The position numbers were made by a program, and so were the translations under genes. Source: Lophius americanus (lineage: Eukaryota; Chordata; Actinopteri; Lophiiformes; Lophiidae). From it: 64,000 nt of DNA. The stretch lies in NCBI GenBank assembly GCA_037951165.1, contig JBBDHG010000011.1:5917001-5981000 (forward strand). The letters are read 5' to 3'. Below, in pieces: positions 37,646 to 48,539 of this stretch (the first letter of the stretch is position 1; every line of letters begins with the position of its first letter). The notes under the pieces were generated by a model. That model did no database searches. It was not told the origin of the DNA and saw nothing but the letters and a program-made list of their open reading frames with translations.

Positions 37646-39637
37646 ACGCATTAGTGAATGATTGGTTATGGTGCAGAACTTGACCACATTCACTGCTGAT
37701 GCTTGCTGAGAAACCTGTAATAGTTCTGCCCGAAACCTAAATGATGAGTTGTGTTCCAGTTCCAACACTGACCTTGTTAATCCCACGGCTGGACAGTCTG
37801 TTCTGGCCTGGACCTTCACCCGTCCCAGCCGCCTCCATACTCCCCTGGGCATCAGGCCATGAGCACAGGGAACATCTCTCATCTGTTTTCTCTCAACCTA
37901 CTCACTGTCTGTCCTCTGCGCTCTCCCTGTAGCTGACGAGTAGTGTTGTCTTTAAGGTGCTGTTTACATAATGTTACTGGAAAGTCACTGGAAAGTCAAG
38001 ACGCTCGGAGCTTTGCTGAATCGATTCCACAGTGACCCGTGTTTTTTTTTAAGACGCCTATAGAGATGTGCTATGAACTATGAGGCACACAACAGTGGGT
38101 TAAACAAGAGGGCAAAACACTATACATGAGTTTATTTCAGAATCTGCAGTAAAAAAGCTCTGGCTGTTGACGGAGAGGAGAGAAAATGACAGATTGATGA
38201 ATAGTCGGTGAGATAAAAACACACGGGTTATTTTTTAAACTTTCCCAGAGGTTGTGTTAATTTTAGTGATTACAACAGTACATCCTCACTCTTCTGTGAA
38301 AGTAATCACAGATCATATGATTGAGCGTGAGGATGAGGAAAATAAGGTCACACTAAACAGCTGTAATGATAACACAATGAAAAACAGTATTTACATCATT
38401 ATCCAAACAGAGCAGAAGTTACTGGAAGAACTGCTATTTCTGGGGCCCCCTTGCGGCAAATATCTCAGAGAGGATATTTTTGCTTGGCATGCAAGGTCCT
38501 CACTGACCTTGAAGCACATTACTTCTCCACTTTCCCCGCATTTCCCGACTGTCTTCCCAGTCTTTCATGGATTTCTATAGAATTTGGTGTAATGTTGCAG
38601 ACAGATGCCACTTCCAGTCTAGCGTAATTTATCTGCGAATGACTCAGTGGAGGGGGATTTCTCATTTAAGGACAGGACTGTGGGAATGGACATGAGTTTA
38701 TCAAAGTGTTGGTAAATAAAAGAAGCTCTCAGTGGCTTGATAGAGCAGACAGTAGAACAGGAGATGATGTCTTGTTCTGATCACTTCCAGCTTTGTGTTG
38801 CTCTACCACTGCTGGGTCAAAGACGAGGCGATGTGTGCCTCCTCCAAAAAAGGCAGAAACATTTCGGCAAGGACACGCATCCTTAACCCGGCCCGTTGTT
38901 CCCTTTGCAGGTCTGCTCAACAAAGACCAGACATTGAGGATCTGCTTTATAACAAGCCAACAAGTGTTGCTACTGCACTCCCAGCAGTCAGCAGACAGCT
39001 CAGAAGAGAGTCTCCACTTAACATACTGTACCTAACAGTGTTTACAGATGGCATTGACTGCAATGCACATCTCATAGCTGATCGATGATGATGATGACTT
39101 AGGCTGGGCTCTTATGCCAATTTGCATTTACAGTAAGAGATTAACATACAAAGAAGAGTGCGACATTCCTTATATTGTAAAAACCTTTTAATAGAAATAA
39201 AATGAGTTCTCTTTATTTATGTTCCGCTTGACTGAAAGTCAGTGGTTGTAGCACAACAACAGCTGTCCATCTATTTCGCCCTTCATTAATTGCACAGTTC
39301 AGGTAAATAAAATGCATGAGAGGATCACAGGGGTTTCGTTCAAAAGTGTTGACCATTTTCCAGAATCCTTCATCCCTCGTTACAATAACTGCAGACATTT
39401 TTTTGGATAAATAGAACGCAGAGCTCGTCTTAAAGAGCTGGATGCACGTGGTAACACCCTGTGCAGGGTTGATGTAATGGATGTCTGAGGTGATGATGGA
39501 CGATTCACCGTAGCAACATTTTTTTTCACCCTGCCTGTGTTCATCATACAGCAGTTTGTAGTGTATACTCAGGTGGTTGGAAACTATAATGTGTTGTTTT
39601 GCGATAAAGATAAAACTCTAAAGTGTTATTTGTAGAG

Positions 39638-40600
39638 ACTCACCGATTGCAATTTTCTTGGCTGATCATCAATCACCGATTTTTATAAAGTCTAACCGGC
39701 CGATATCCATTTTGGCTGATTCCGATTTCTTTCTTAAAATTTAAAAATCATAATGAGTAATGTATTTTAAGTGCTCTTATTTTAATACCTTTGAAGTATC
39801 AAGGCTGGCAGCCTTGTGTTATGTCTATGTAGTCTCACCTGTTGAAATCAACAGGTGCCTTGCTTTTCTTAAACCAATTGTATGACATTTCAAAGTAAAT
39901 ATAAAAAACTTTGTAAACATGTTTAGTCCATTGTATGTTACATGTTAGCTTTGTTCATGGATTTCAGGGCTTTTAGCTGGCTCTGAGCCCCGCTAGTTTT
40001 AGCCGCTCTTCTAACGTCAGCTTTTAACTTGCTATGTTCCTCAGGCTATTAAATCTGGTGTGTGATTCCGTTAATTGTGCTCAACGTTCTCATTGCTTGT
40101 AACGCTGGAGCTCCGTTTGTCGTTAAGTTTTAATATATAAAGACATATATAAATGACCGTATTGATAAATATATATTCAGTGGGCTAATGGCTGGCTCTG
40201 AGATCCCTCTAGCTTTAGCCTCTGTCCTAACGCAAGCTTTTTAACTTGCAATGATATTCGGGGTAATTTAATGTGAAACGTGTGATTAAGTTTGTCATGT
40301 GTAAAGTTTTCAGGGTTGTTCCTCAACAGCTTATTTTGTCCTAACTTGTGTTATAAATTGCAAGCTCTTTGTTTTTCTAAATAACTTGTTGTATATTGGC
40401 GGCTGTGGTAGCTCATGCTTGTTGTGCGTTTACGGCGCATGCGTACAACTGGCAAGTCTGGACTCCGGTGTCTCTGTTCGGCTGATTGAAGATTACATCA
40501 AACTTGGCCTCCCACCTCTAACTATTTTTATATGAGTTGGTATTGTTTAACTGCAGATTTAATTCTGATAAATCGATAATTATCTGCTTTGACGGAAAAG
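39638..40600 (+). mobile_element. hAT-like repeat family X, copy 3, internally duplicated
   Basis: The left end is ACTCACCGATTGCAATTTTC, matching the copy at 35724. The block beginning AGCTGGCTCTGAG and ending near AACTTGCTATGTTCC occurs twice, around 39970 and 40190, so this copy carries a roughly 215-base internal tandem duplication. Confidence 0.55.
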
Positions 40601-40923
40601 TTATTCTTCTTCCGCTCCTCAAGACTAGTCCTTATGCTTCAACTGTCAGCTACTGTTGTATATTAGTGATATTCTTTTAACATTAGCATTACTTGTCTGG
40701 TCTGCATCCAGGAGTTTTCCCACAGACAACCTGAAGCAGCAGGGAACATATGTGACTGGTCAGTCAGTGGGGCCGCTTTAGTTGCTTACATCAGATTACA
40801 CATTTAAATCTCAATATCGCTCGATGATATTCAGTTATATGTGCAGAATTGATATCAGTTGAGCCCTCACAAGGGGTTATCCGAAAATCAAGGAGTTTTT
40901 GCAAAGTAAAGTGCCATCCTTAC

Positions 40924-41016
40924 CTGGCGAACGAGGCTATTGGTTGTGGTGTCGGAGGAGGTGCTGCCATCTGAACCTATATGGCGACCTTTTCGTCGGA
41001 CTCCTTTGGCATAGGA
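40924..41016 (-). CDS. cacnb2: Calcium channel beta-2 subunit, exon 2
   Basis: This is a cytosolic auxiliary subunit that chaperones and gates high-voltage-activated calcium channels. The exon has 31 codons, phase 0 at both ends, acceptor tttctctccag|TCC and donor CGCCAG|GTAAGG. It starts [12 protein letters not shown] and continues [18 protein letters not shown], nearly identical to mammalian CACNB2 exon 2 and exactly the same length. This exon is used by isoforms with the long N-termini. The SH3 and guanylate-kinase exons were not found downstream to position 1, which fits the very long 5' introns of this gene family. Orientation and place match the mammalian order after SLC39A12. Which teleost duplicate (a or b) is unknown. 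Confidence 0.92.
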
Positions 41017-41129
41017 CTGGAGAGAAATAAAAGAGAAAGAGATTTAAGACAAAGCAGTTAATTTCCTTTGAAGCATATTTTAAAACAAAACATGGCTTAA
41101 TGTAATGTGAAACTTTTTTTGTAAACATA

Positions 41130-41540
41130 TCAGCAACAACATTATAAGCATCAATAGGTGAAGTCAGAATTACACTGGTTTATTTTGATACAATGACAGC
41201 TGTCAGTCAGTGGGGTATATTTGATAGCAATTTGTCCTTCAAGCTGATAAGTTGGAACAAGGAAAAATGGCCACACCTAAGTATCAGGACTACTTTGAGA
41301 AAGGACAAAATGTGTTCTGGAGAATGTGTCAGAGCATCTCAAAAAATGCAGGTCTTGTGACATGTTCCCAGTTAGTACCTACAAAAAGGTAAAATGCTTT
41401 GCGAGGAGAGCAAATGTTAGCCGATGTTATCTAATTCCACAAAAGAGCTACGGCAGGAAAAAAATGCTGAAAAAGTTAACTCCCGTTCTGATACAACAAA
41501 CATTATGAGACATATGGTTTTAATGTTATGGTTGATCATT
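41130..41540 (+). mobile_element. Tc1-like transposon copy 4, internally deleted
   Basis: Both ends are present: CAGCAACAACATTATAAGC at the left and TTTTAATGTTATGGTTGATC at the right, inverted relative to each other. Only about 410 bases remain. The middle keeps TCAGAGCATCTCAAAAAATG and CAGGTCTTGTGACATGTTCC. It is a MITE-like deletion derivative. Confidence 0.65.
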
Positions 41541-42142
41541 CTATGTCCTTATAGTTCTCTTTAAAATGTCTCCAAAGACATGATGGAAAAACTTCACAGA
41601 CCTCCTCTGCGCAATAATAAAGCAGAAACAGGCCAAGGTGATAAAATATATTGTCTGTCTGACCACCAGCTCAAAACACAAAGAAAAGTAGCTTACAATT
41701 GTGCAAAATAAAAACGCCACATACACAGGACGCACACAATAATCACATGCAGTAAAATAGGTAAGGCTGAGACTATATACCGAGTTATTCATCAATTATC
41801 AATTTACAAATAGCTAACCAGTAATATGGTAACTGCTTATGTGTTTCCATAGAAATGACCCACATGCTCTGGTAGTTAAGTAGTTGATATATTACATATT
41901 ACATATTTTTTCCATTAGTGGATAATCACCTAAAACTAACAATTGCTGTGTTTTTACTGGCATAGGAGCACAGTAGCCCTGAACCAACAAACCATACCCT
42001 GGCTTTTGAAATAAGCATTCATGCTTTTCACCAACGTCAGCTCTCTAAACCTACATTTGTCATGAAGAAAGCATAAAAAAATAATGAATTACTGAATTAC
42101 TGCTTTGCAGTTATACCTCCATTTGTCAGTCAAGTTACACGT

Positions 42143-42608
42143 ATGTATTTGATTGTATTGTATTTGATCTTTGATTATAAGATCTCTCTCCTCACTCACC
42201 AGTGCATCCATGGTAACGCACTCCCCTACCTAAAAGAATTACTCACCCCAGTGACCTCAACACGATCCCTCCGTTCTACCCACTCATACCGCCTCCTCCT
42301 TCCCCGGACTAAGCCCAGCATCAGGTGATCGGGCCTTCTGTTCTGCTGCCCCTCGTCTGTGGAATGCCCTCCCTGACCATCTCAGGGCTCCACAGACGAC
42401 TGACACATTTAAAAAAGGACTTAAAACTTTCCTTTTTAGCAGAACCTATAACTTCAATTAACATTGCTGCTTTTTGGTCAGGCTTTTATATAGTTATTTA
42501 TTTTTTTATTGATGCTTTTATCTGCTTTTACTTTGTAGCACTTTGAGATTTGATCCAAATGTAAAGTGCATTATAAATTAAATGTATTATTATTATTATT
42601 ATTATTAT
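42143..42608 (+). mobile_element. L2-like LINE, 3' end with (TTA)n tail, copy 2
   Basis: It is the same kind of element as the one at 60920. Translated pieces are LLTHQCIHGNALPYLKELL and SLRSTHSYRLLLP, then in another frame LWNALPDHLRAPQ and FKKDLKTFLF. The 3' end is AGCACTTTGAGATTTG, then a TTA repeat. At least one frameshift and 5' truncation make it a dead copy. Confidence 0.8.
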
Positions 42609-43981
42609 GTACAGAATCATGACTTCTGACATCAAGGTTACATTTTCACCCCAGTCTATTTATTAGTTGTTTGGTTTGTCAGCAAGATTATGCATGAATG
42701 GATTTCCAAGAGGAGTTGTGTGCTGAGCCAGAATCAACTGCATTAAATTTGGGTGCAGATCCGGATGAAAAGGCCTGGATTCTTTTACTTTTAATTTCCT
42801 TTCATGTTGAATTTTTAAACATTTTCCAAAACAGTCTGCTATGTTGGATGTTTACATTCTTATAATAAGATTCAACACAGATATTTAGTCCTGATAGTCC
42901 TAACAGCTGTCAGATCATTAATTAAAATCATTAAACCTCTGTTGATATTGATATTTAAAGTTAAATATAATGTTAGACTGACAGATTTGTTCTACTGATT
43001 TATATTTCATCAATAAACTGATAAGATGCTGATCTACATGGGAATTCATATAATAGCGTTTCAGCCTGTAGTGGCCTATAAAAGGACATTAAAACAATTG
43101 GAGGCAGAGTACAAACTGTTATATGGGTCTGACATAGTAGTTCAATAAATGAGACAGGATCTTTGACTTCCTGTGCAGACTCCATGTACAGGAGACAGCT
43201 GGAAACAAACCAACTTGACCACAGTATTTTTTTTTAAATAGCAACTCGCTGCCCACAGCTCTTCTCTGTTTTCAAGGTGAAGTGAAGGTCATCTGGAACA
43301 GGGATGATCACCGTAAGCTCATAATCAGGAAGATGACCGAGACTGTGGTGGACCACAACGCTACAAAGATGGATGTTTCTATAGAGATCGCGTTATTTCT
43401 AAAATGTTGATGCGTCACAGACAACTTCATGAGCTAAGGGATTATGATCTTCAAACCTTACAATCGAATTATTTCATCCGGGATTTCAAGTGAAGAGATA
43501 AAACTGATTTCACAAAGTGTTGCACTTATAATGTAATTCCTACCTAACCTGACATTTGCTAACTGAATCTGGAAACTAATTTGATAATTACTGGTAATTA
43601 CATAAAGAAAGTATCATTTACACAAATTTCGTTGCATTATGTTGAACATATGAGCATGTTAGTATCACTTTGCACGAAACTGAATGAATGTGGGTCTAGC
43701 ATTCTAGAGTAGATGCAATCGGACTGTTATTCAAACTGGGCCGTACAGTGTTTCATTTTAAGTGTAATATTATGACAGCTATCATAATAATGATGGTAAT
43801 TATGTGGGTGGTCTTGAGTGTCCTATCTGATATGGTGAGGGGCTGGGATAGTAATGCACTTAGCTCAAGTGCTCATAGAGTTTGGTTGCTAGTAGCAACT
43901 GAAAAACAGAAAATTATTTAAAATCTAACTTATATTCCAGCCGGCTTTCTCGGGACATGCTAATCCTCCATATTACAGAGT

Positions 43982-43989
<8 letters not shown>

Positions 43990-44015
<26 letters not shown>
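43990..44015 (+). repeat. (GA)n microsatellite
   Basis: About twelve GA units form a polypurine tract. Confidence 0.9.
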
Positions 44016-44309
44016 AAATTGTTCAGACTGCTTAAGAACTGGTTATGTAGAACTGTTTGTGCTTCCCAGTGAGTGTTGAGGAACAAGATGAAGTGGAATC
44101 AACCCCAGTTTGGCACATAAAATAACATGAGAAAGATAATGTGTAAACCACTCTGTTGTAGCATGTTTTACCTCAGGTTTTGACACAGAGCAAAGAAAGG
44201 ACAGTCATGAATTTCCTGGAGTTGAAACAACAAAGACTACCTCAGATATTTGCTACTAACTACAAGAGGTCATTGGTTATTTGAACATAGGCCTTGCCTG
44301 AATTTATTC

Positions 44310-44515
44310 AGTTTTTCATTATCTGCATCCGCTTATCTTGAACAGCATCGTGGGGGCTGGAGTCAATCCCAGCTGTTGTGCGAGAGGTGGTGTATAACCT
44401 GGAGGGGTTGCTAGTTCATCATAGGGCCCATAGACAGAGACAAACAACAGTTCACGCTCAAATTTGCTCCTATGTGCAATCTGGAGTCGCCAATCAACCT
44501 ATATTGAATAAATAC
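44310..44515 (+). repeat. Teleost interspersed repeat Z, copy 2
   Basis: It reads CATCCGCTTATCTTGAACAG, GGGGGCTGGAGTCAATCCCA and GACAGAGACAAACAACAGTT, in the same orientation as the copy at 15592. Confidence 0.6.
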
Positions 44516-44900
44516 CAAAAAAAAAAACTTGAAAAAGCCCCACAGCTATCAGGTGTATTATCATAATCTTGGTGTCTTTGGGCAGGTAAGTCCTTAAATC
44601 ATTTATTTTTAGAGTCAGTAACATTGCACCTATTTATACATGTGAGTAATCTGTGATTAAACACAAAAAATACAAATAATTCTATCCCTACCCAATTTTT
44701 TAAAATCAAAAACAGCTATCACACCATTATATTACAATTTTAATTCTATGGTAAAAAATGTCTATGTATTAAAATTACAATGTAAACATTGATAAAAAAA
44801 TGCTGTAATAGTAAATATAATTGCCGTTCACAATTTAAAAAATTACATTCTATCCACACTATATCAGCATTTAATAGAACTAAGATGAGCTTAAATGGTA

Positions 44901-44918
44901 AAAAAAAAAAAAAAAAAA
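44901..44918 (+). repeat. Poly-A tract
   Basis: Eighteen adenines are followed by GAAGAAGAAAAG. It may be a decayed retroelement tail, but no element is recognisable next to it. Confidence 0.8.
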
Positions 44919-46129
44919 GAAGAAGAAAAGAAATGATTATAAGCATTTTAGAAGTGGAATAGCTACACATTTAAAAAAAACCACAGCACTCTATTGTGTC
45001 TTCTTGTACATGGAATCAATAACATTTGACCTAATTCATTCATTAAATAAGGGTGGGCATTGTTTTTTTCCTGTAAGAGATCTGTTGAATTTCTGTATAT
45101 AACTATGAAATGCTGAATATCTGTAAGAATTATGGATGTTCAGTAAGAGTTGACATGTATGCAGTTATACATCATTCCTAAAAGGATTTAACTTTAGGCT
45201 AAATAGAAGACTGCAAATTGAACTCATGTAAGTATGTTCATTATTGCTATTTTAGTGTTGACTGCCCCAAAAGTGCTCTTACGTCGACAGGGAGCGGGAA
45301 TTTGTATATTGAGAGGGTTGAAAGTCGCAGCAATACAGCTCGAAAAATAGCAAGAAAGAAGTAAAACTGAGTCAGCAATGACAAACTGGGCCAATAAGAA
45401 TACAAACCCTGTGTCTGCGATTCCCAAGCTTCTTAGTGAGGACATCGCAATGATGACTTCTGCTTCAATTTACGATAAGCGTGGAACAGGAGAGCGAGTT
45501 TGCTCAGGTAGAGGTGTTGTTACTTAACTTATCCTTTTTTCTCCAACAGCTGTTAAAGTAAAACTCTGACATGTATAATATTTACCGAAGGAAACAACAC
45601 CGTTCCAACAGGCAGATTAGATGTGAAAGATAATTTCCCTCAAACTACAATGATTCACAAACATTTCACATTTGGCATATTAATTAAAATGAGAAAACGT
45701 AAGCATGAAAGTCAGTGTCATTAAACGGTGAAATGATCTTATTCTCTGTTTTTTTTGTTGCTATTATTGATTGTGTATCAAACAGGAGGTTAAGTTATCA
45801 TACAAACACGATAATTACTGTATTTATACTATAATGACTGTACTGTGAAAACACTGGTACTCACATGGGCCCCACATACAAATGAGCTGTGTCATTATGA
45901 ACTATTTATAAATCCTTTTAATAGGAGTGTTAGCCTATTCTAAAAAGGTCATTAACAAGGGGTCAAACTTCAAACTTATCAGCTTTTTAAAACGTAGCTT
46001 TTATGAGAGCTAACATTAGAAACATAACGAGTATCTTGATAAAAAATGTCACACTTACAGCAACAGAGACGACTGCGTCAACGACCGTTTTGAGACTCAA
46101 CCGTTAATAAATATTCAAAAACGGTCTCG

Positions 46130-46640
46130 CGCTAGATGACGTCATATCATCTTTCGTCATCAGCGCAGGGAAGCGACAGGTTCATGACAGGTGAGCAAAC
46201 GTCCAGTTTTAGCATGCTAACTTTCCACAACTTTTACAGGCAGATAAATGATAAATTACTGAGTTATTAATAATTTATATAACTTACTAGTGACATCGGA
46301 TTTTCCAGAGGGTCGATTCGTTTGTCCAAATGCGCTGCTGCTCTTGTTTTAGGAGTATTTTTGACCACCATCACACCGTTTGATAAATTCACATATTCGA
46401 CACAACTGCTTGGCTTGGATTAAGGGGCAATTTACGTCCAAGTAAATAGCTGAAGCTCATTTTTATCCGGTTGACGTCAGAAGAACCGAGCCGCTGCTTC
46501 AGGGCTGGTAACGACAATCTTCAAGTTTGAGGCTGGAGGCTGTGAAGGAGGAGCCTGAGCGGAAGAGGCTGGCAGCAGTTTTCCTCCCGTCTTTCAGCTG
46601 ATGATGATGGAGATGATCTGAATTCACGGATATTATTATA
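46130..46640 (-). promoter_or_regulatory. CpG-richer promoter-like region with two CRE palindromes
   Basis: TGACGTCA occurs at 46137-46144 and again at 46472-46479. The block has more CG dinucleotides than the surrounding intergenic DNA and contains the candidate MVVKN exon on the minus strand. A plus-strand GACAG|GTGAGC donor near 46191 hints that a divergent transcript could start here. A 23-codon upstream reading frame (start MSFSYLLGR) precedes the main ATG out of frame. Confidence 0.45.
46288..46371 (-). CDS. cacnb2: Candidate cacnb2 upstream first coding exon
   Basis: Twenty-eight codons start at ATG 46371, with an in-frame TAA about 17 codons upstream, and end at donor CACTA|GTAAGT in phase 0, the phase needed to join exon 2. 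The protein begins MVVKNTPKTRAAAH and ends PLENPMSL. It loosely resembles the beta2d N-terminus (MVQ start, Lys/Pro/Ala-rich, LEN motif), though much shorter. It sits just downstream of a CRE-bearing promoter-like region. No other gene in the right place needs this exon, but homology is weak, so this is an inference. Confidence 0.5.
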
Positions 46641-47571
46641 GTCTTCAGTGTCACGTTGCCTCCTCATCATCACTGCCCTCCTACCTACACTGGTTCACAG
46701 CTCTCCTACTCCAACGAAAACACCTCTGTCTTCCTACAGAGATGAAGAACAACTCTCAAACTGATATTGTAAATATTTATATATTATACTTTATGTATAT
46801 TTGTACTTTTGCAGCCTTTAAGCTTCTTTGTAGGGAATAAGTGATTTTAAGTAGAGAATCTAAAAGCTTCCTCCCCCACTGAATATTTGTTGTAAGAAAA
46901 TGTCTGAAATCACTGCATGTAAACTCGTACTGATAAAGAACTATATTGAGAAATGAAGTCATATGAAACCAAAGTGACACATGTGTTAATTGTGAACCAT
47001 TTAATGTCCTCAACAAGAAAATATTTTATTTTAAAATGTAATATTTTTTTAATATATCAAAAAAAACATCCTACTCATCGAATAGTAATTTCTCAATAGC
47101 CATGGTTAATGCCTCCTCTTTGGCGTCCCTAGGGCACCGTCCTTGGCCCCTTACACTTTAGCATATAAATGCTGCCACTGGGTCATATTATAAACAGGTT
47201 CAGTCCACAGGCACACATTTCTGAGTGAAAATTGACACACAAAATGTGCCCAACCACACAGTAGAGCAGGACATCAAAGGTTTAAAGAAATGTTCTTATA
47301 GTGATTGTAATCATTTTCAACTTGTTTTTGTTACTAAAAGTAACTGACCTAAACCCACCCTTTGAAAAATATTTTTTAAGTTCAGTTTAAACCTAGTCCA
47401 TAAAGTTTCAGCAAAGAAAAACTTTCAAGATCATTTATCATTGTTGTATCACTGCATTCAAACCATAGGACACACTATAGTGATGTGAACATATGCAGAT
47501 TTGTATTACTCAAGCCAAATAAAGTAAAACAACCTAATTCTTTGGTCATGAAAACCAAGTAGGAATTACAA

Positions 47572-48178
47572 TATCCCATAACATTATTAGCCAAGATGGG
47601 TGAAGTCTAAATAAAATTGATTATCTTGGGACCTGTTTGTTGGCTGGATATTAAGGCAGCAAGATAATGATTTGTCCTTGGAGGTTGATGTGAGGGAACC
47701 AGGAGAAATACGCAAGCGTAAGCATCTGAGCAACTTTGACACGAAAAAAATTGTGATGATTAGACTATGTGAAAGCTCCTACCAAACTGGAAGTCTTGGG
47801 TGTTCCCAGTCTGCAGTGTTTAGTACCTTCCAAAGTGATCTAAGAAAGGACAACTGGTGAACCGGAAATAGGGTGTATAAATAGTCATGGGTGCCCAAGG
47901 CTCATTGATTTTTAGCACAAATTGCTGAAAAACTTTATTTGGGTTATTGCGGCTGACTGTCGGCGAAAGAATAGTCAGGCCTTGGCAGATTAAGACGCAC
48001 ACAGAAACACATTGGCTCCATATGCCTTTTGTGCAAAGGACTTACAAATTTGGCTCCTATGGAAATTTTGATGCAGAAGTGCAAGAACACGCTATGCATC
48101 ACAGAGCTGTTTTAGTAGCAAAAACGGGACCTGCACAATATTATGAAGGTGGTTCTAATGTAATGGCTGATCAGTGTC
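47572..48178 (+). mobile_element. Tc1-like transposon copy 5, internally deleted
   Basis: The left end is CCATAACATTATTAGCCAAG and the right end GTTCTAATGTAATGGCTGAT. Inside are GCAAGCGTAAGCATCTGAGC, GGTGTTCCCAGTCTGCAGTG and GGGTGCCCAAGGCTCATTGA, in transposase order. About 600 bases remain of a 1.6 kb element. Confidence 0.65.
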
Positions 48179-48505
48179 TAATACTAGAATTATTGGCGAC
48201 TCAGGTTGTCAGCTAGAAAGAGTGCCTTTGTCACTAATCAATTGGTTTATCAATAAATCCAAACCATATTGTGTGTGTGTGTTTAGAGAAATATAAGTTA
48301 GTATTGGGGGATTTCACTCCTGCCATTCTCAGAGCGGTCAGCAGAGCGCTCAACTATGCGTTACTCTAGGCTGAACATCAGTAGCCGACAATAGCAGGAG
48401 TTGGCAGCACGAGCGCAGCTAGCCTAACCGCAGCTAGTTTAACGTTTAAAAACAAGTGTACTTGTATTGTTTGTAGTATTAACAGTTAAGCTGATACTAA
48501 CCTGA

Positions 48506-48539
48506 TATGTTTTCAGGTATAATAATACCTGAAAACATA
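48506..48539. repeat. Perfect inverted repeat, 15-base arms, 4-base loop
   Basis: Left arm TATGTTTTCAGGTAT and right arm ATACCTGAAAACATA are exact reverse complements with loop AATA. No Tc1-like end coincides with it; the nearest element ends about 330 bases to the left. Confidence 0.95.

Larger units (their letters stand above)
8721..40923. other. Presumed cacnb2 intron 2, repeat-rich
   Basis: Between exon 2 and the candidate short first exon there are about 32 kb without a supported coding exon. It contains two SINEs, pieces of Tc1-like, hAT-like, Rex3-like and L2-like elements, several microsatellites, and a tandem repeat of about 165-base period. Some GC-rich unique blocks (around 29900-30330) could hide untranslated exons or enhancers. 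Confidence 0.55.
41017..46287. other. Presumed cacnb2 intron 1
   Basis: No coding exon is seen. The stretch contains an internally deleted Tc1-like copy (41130-41540), an L2-like 3' end (42143-42608), a GA microsatellite (43990-44015), a truncated fish repeat (44310-44515) and a poly-A tract (44901-44918). It is an intron only if the MVVKN exon at 46288-46371 belongs to cacnb2. Confidence 0.45.

Noticed and set aside
1..40923. Search for cacnb2 exon 3 and later exons (SH3 and guanylate-kinase domains)
   Set aside because: No stretch encoding the expected GSADSYTSRPSDSDV-type residues was found on the minus strand by eye, so these exons are assumed to lie beyond position 1.
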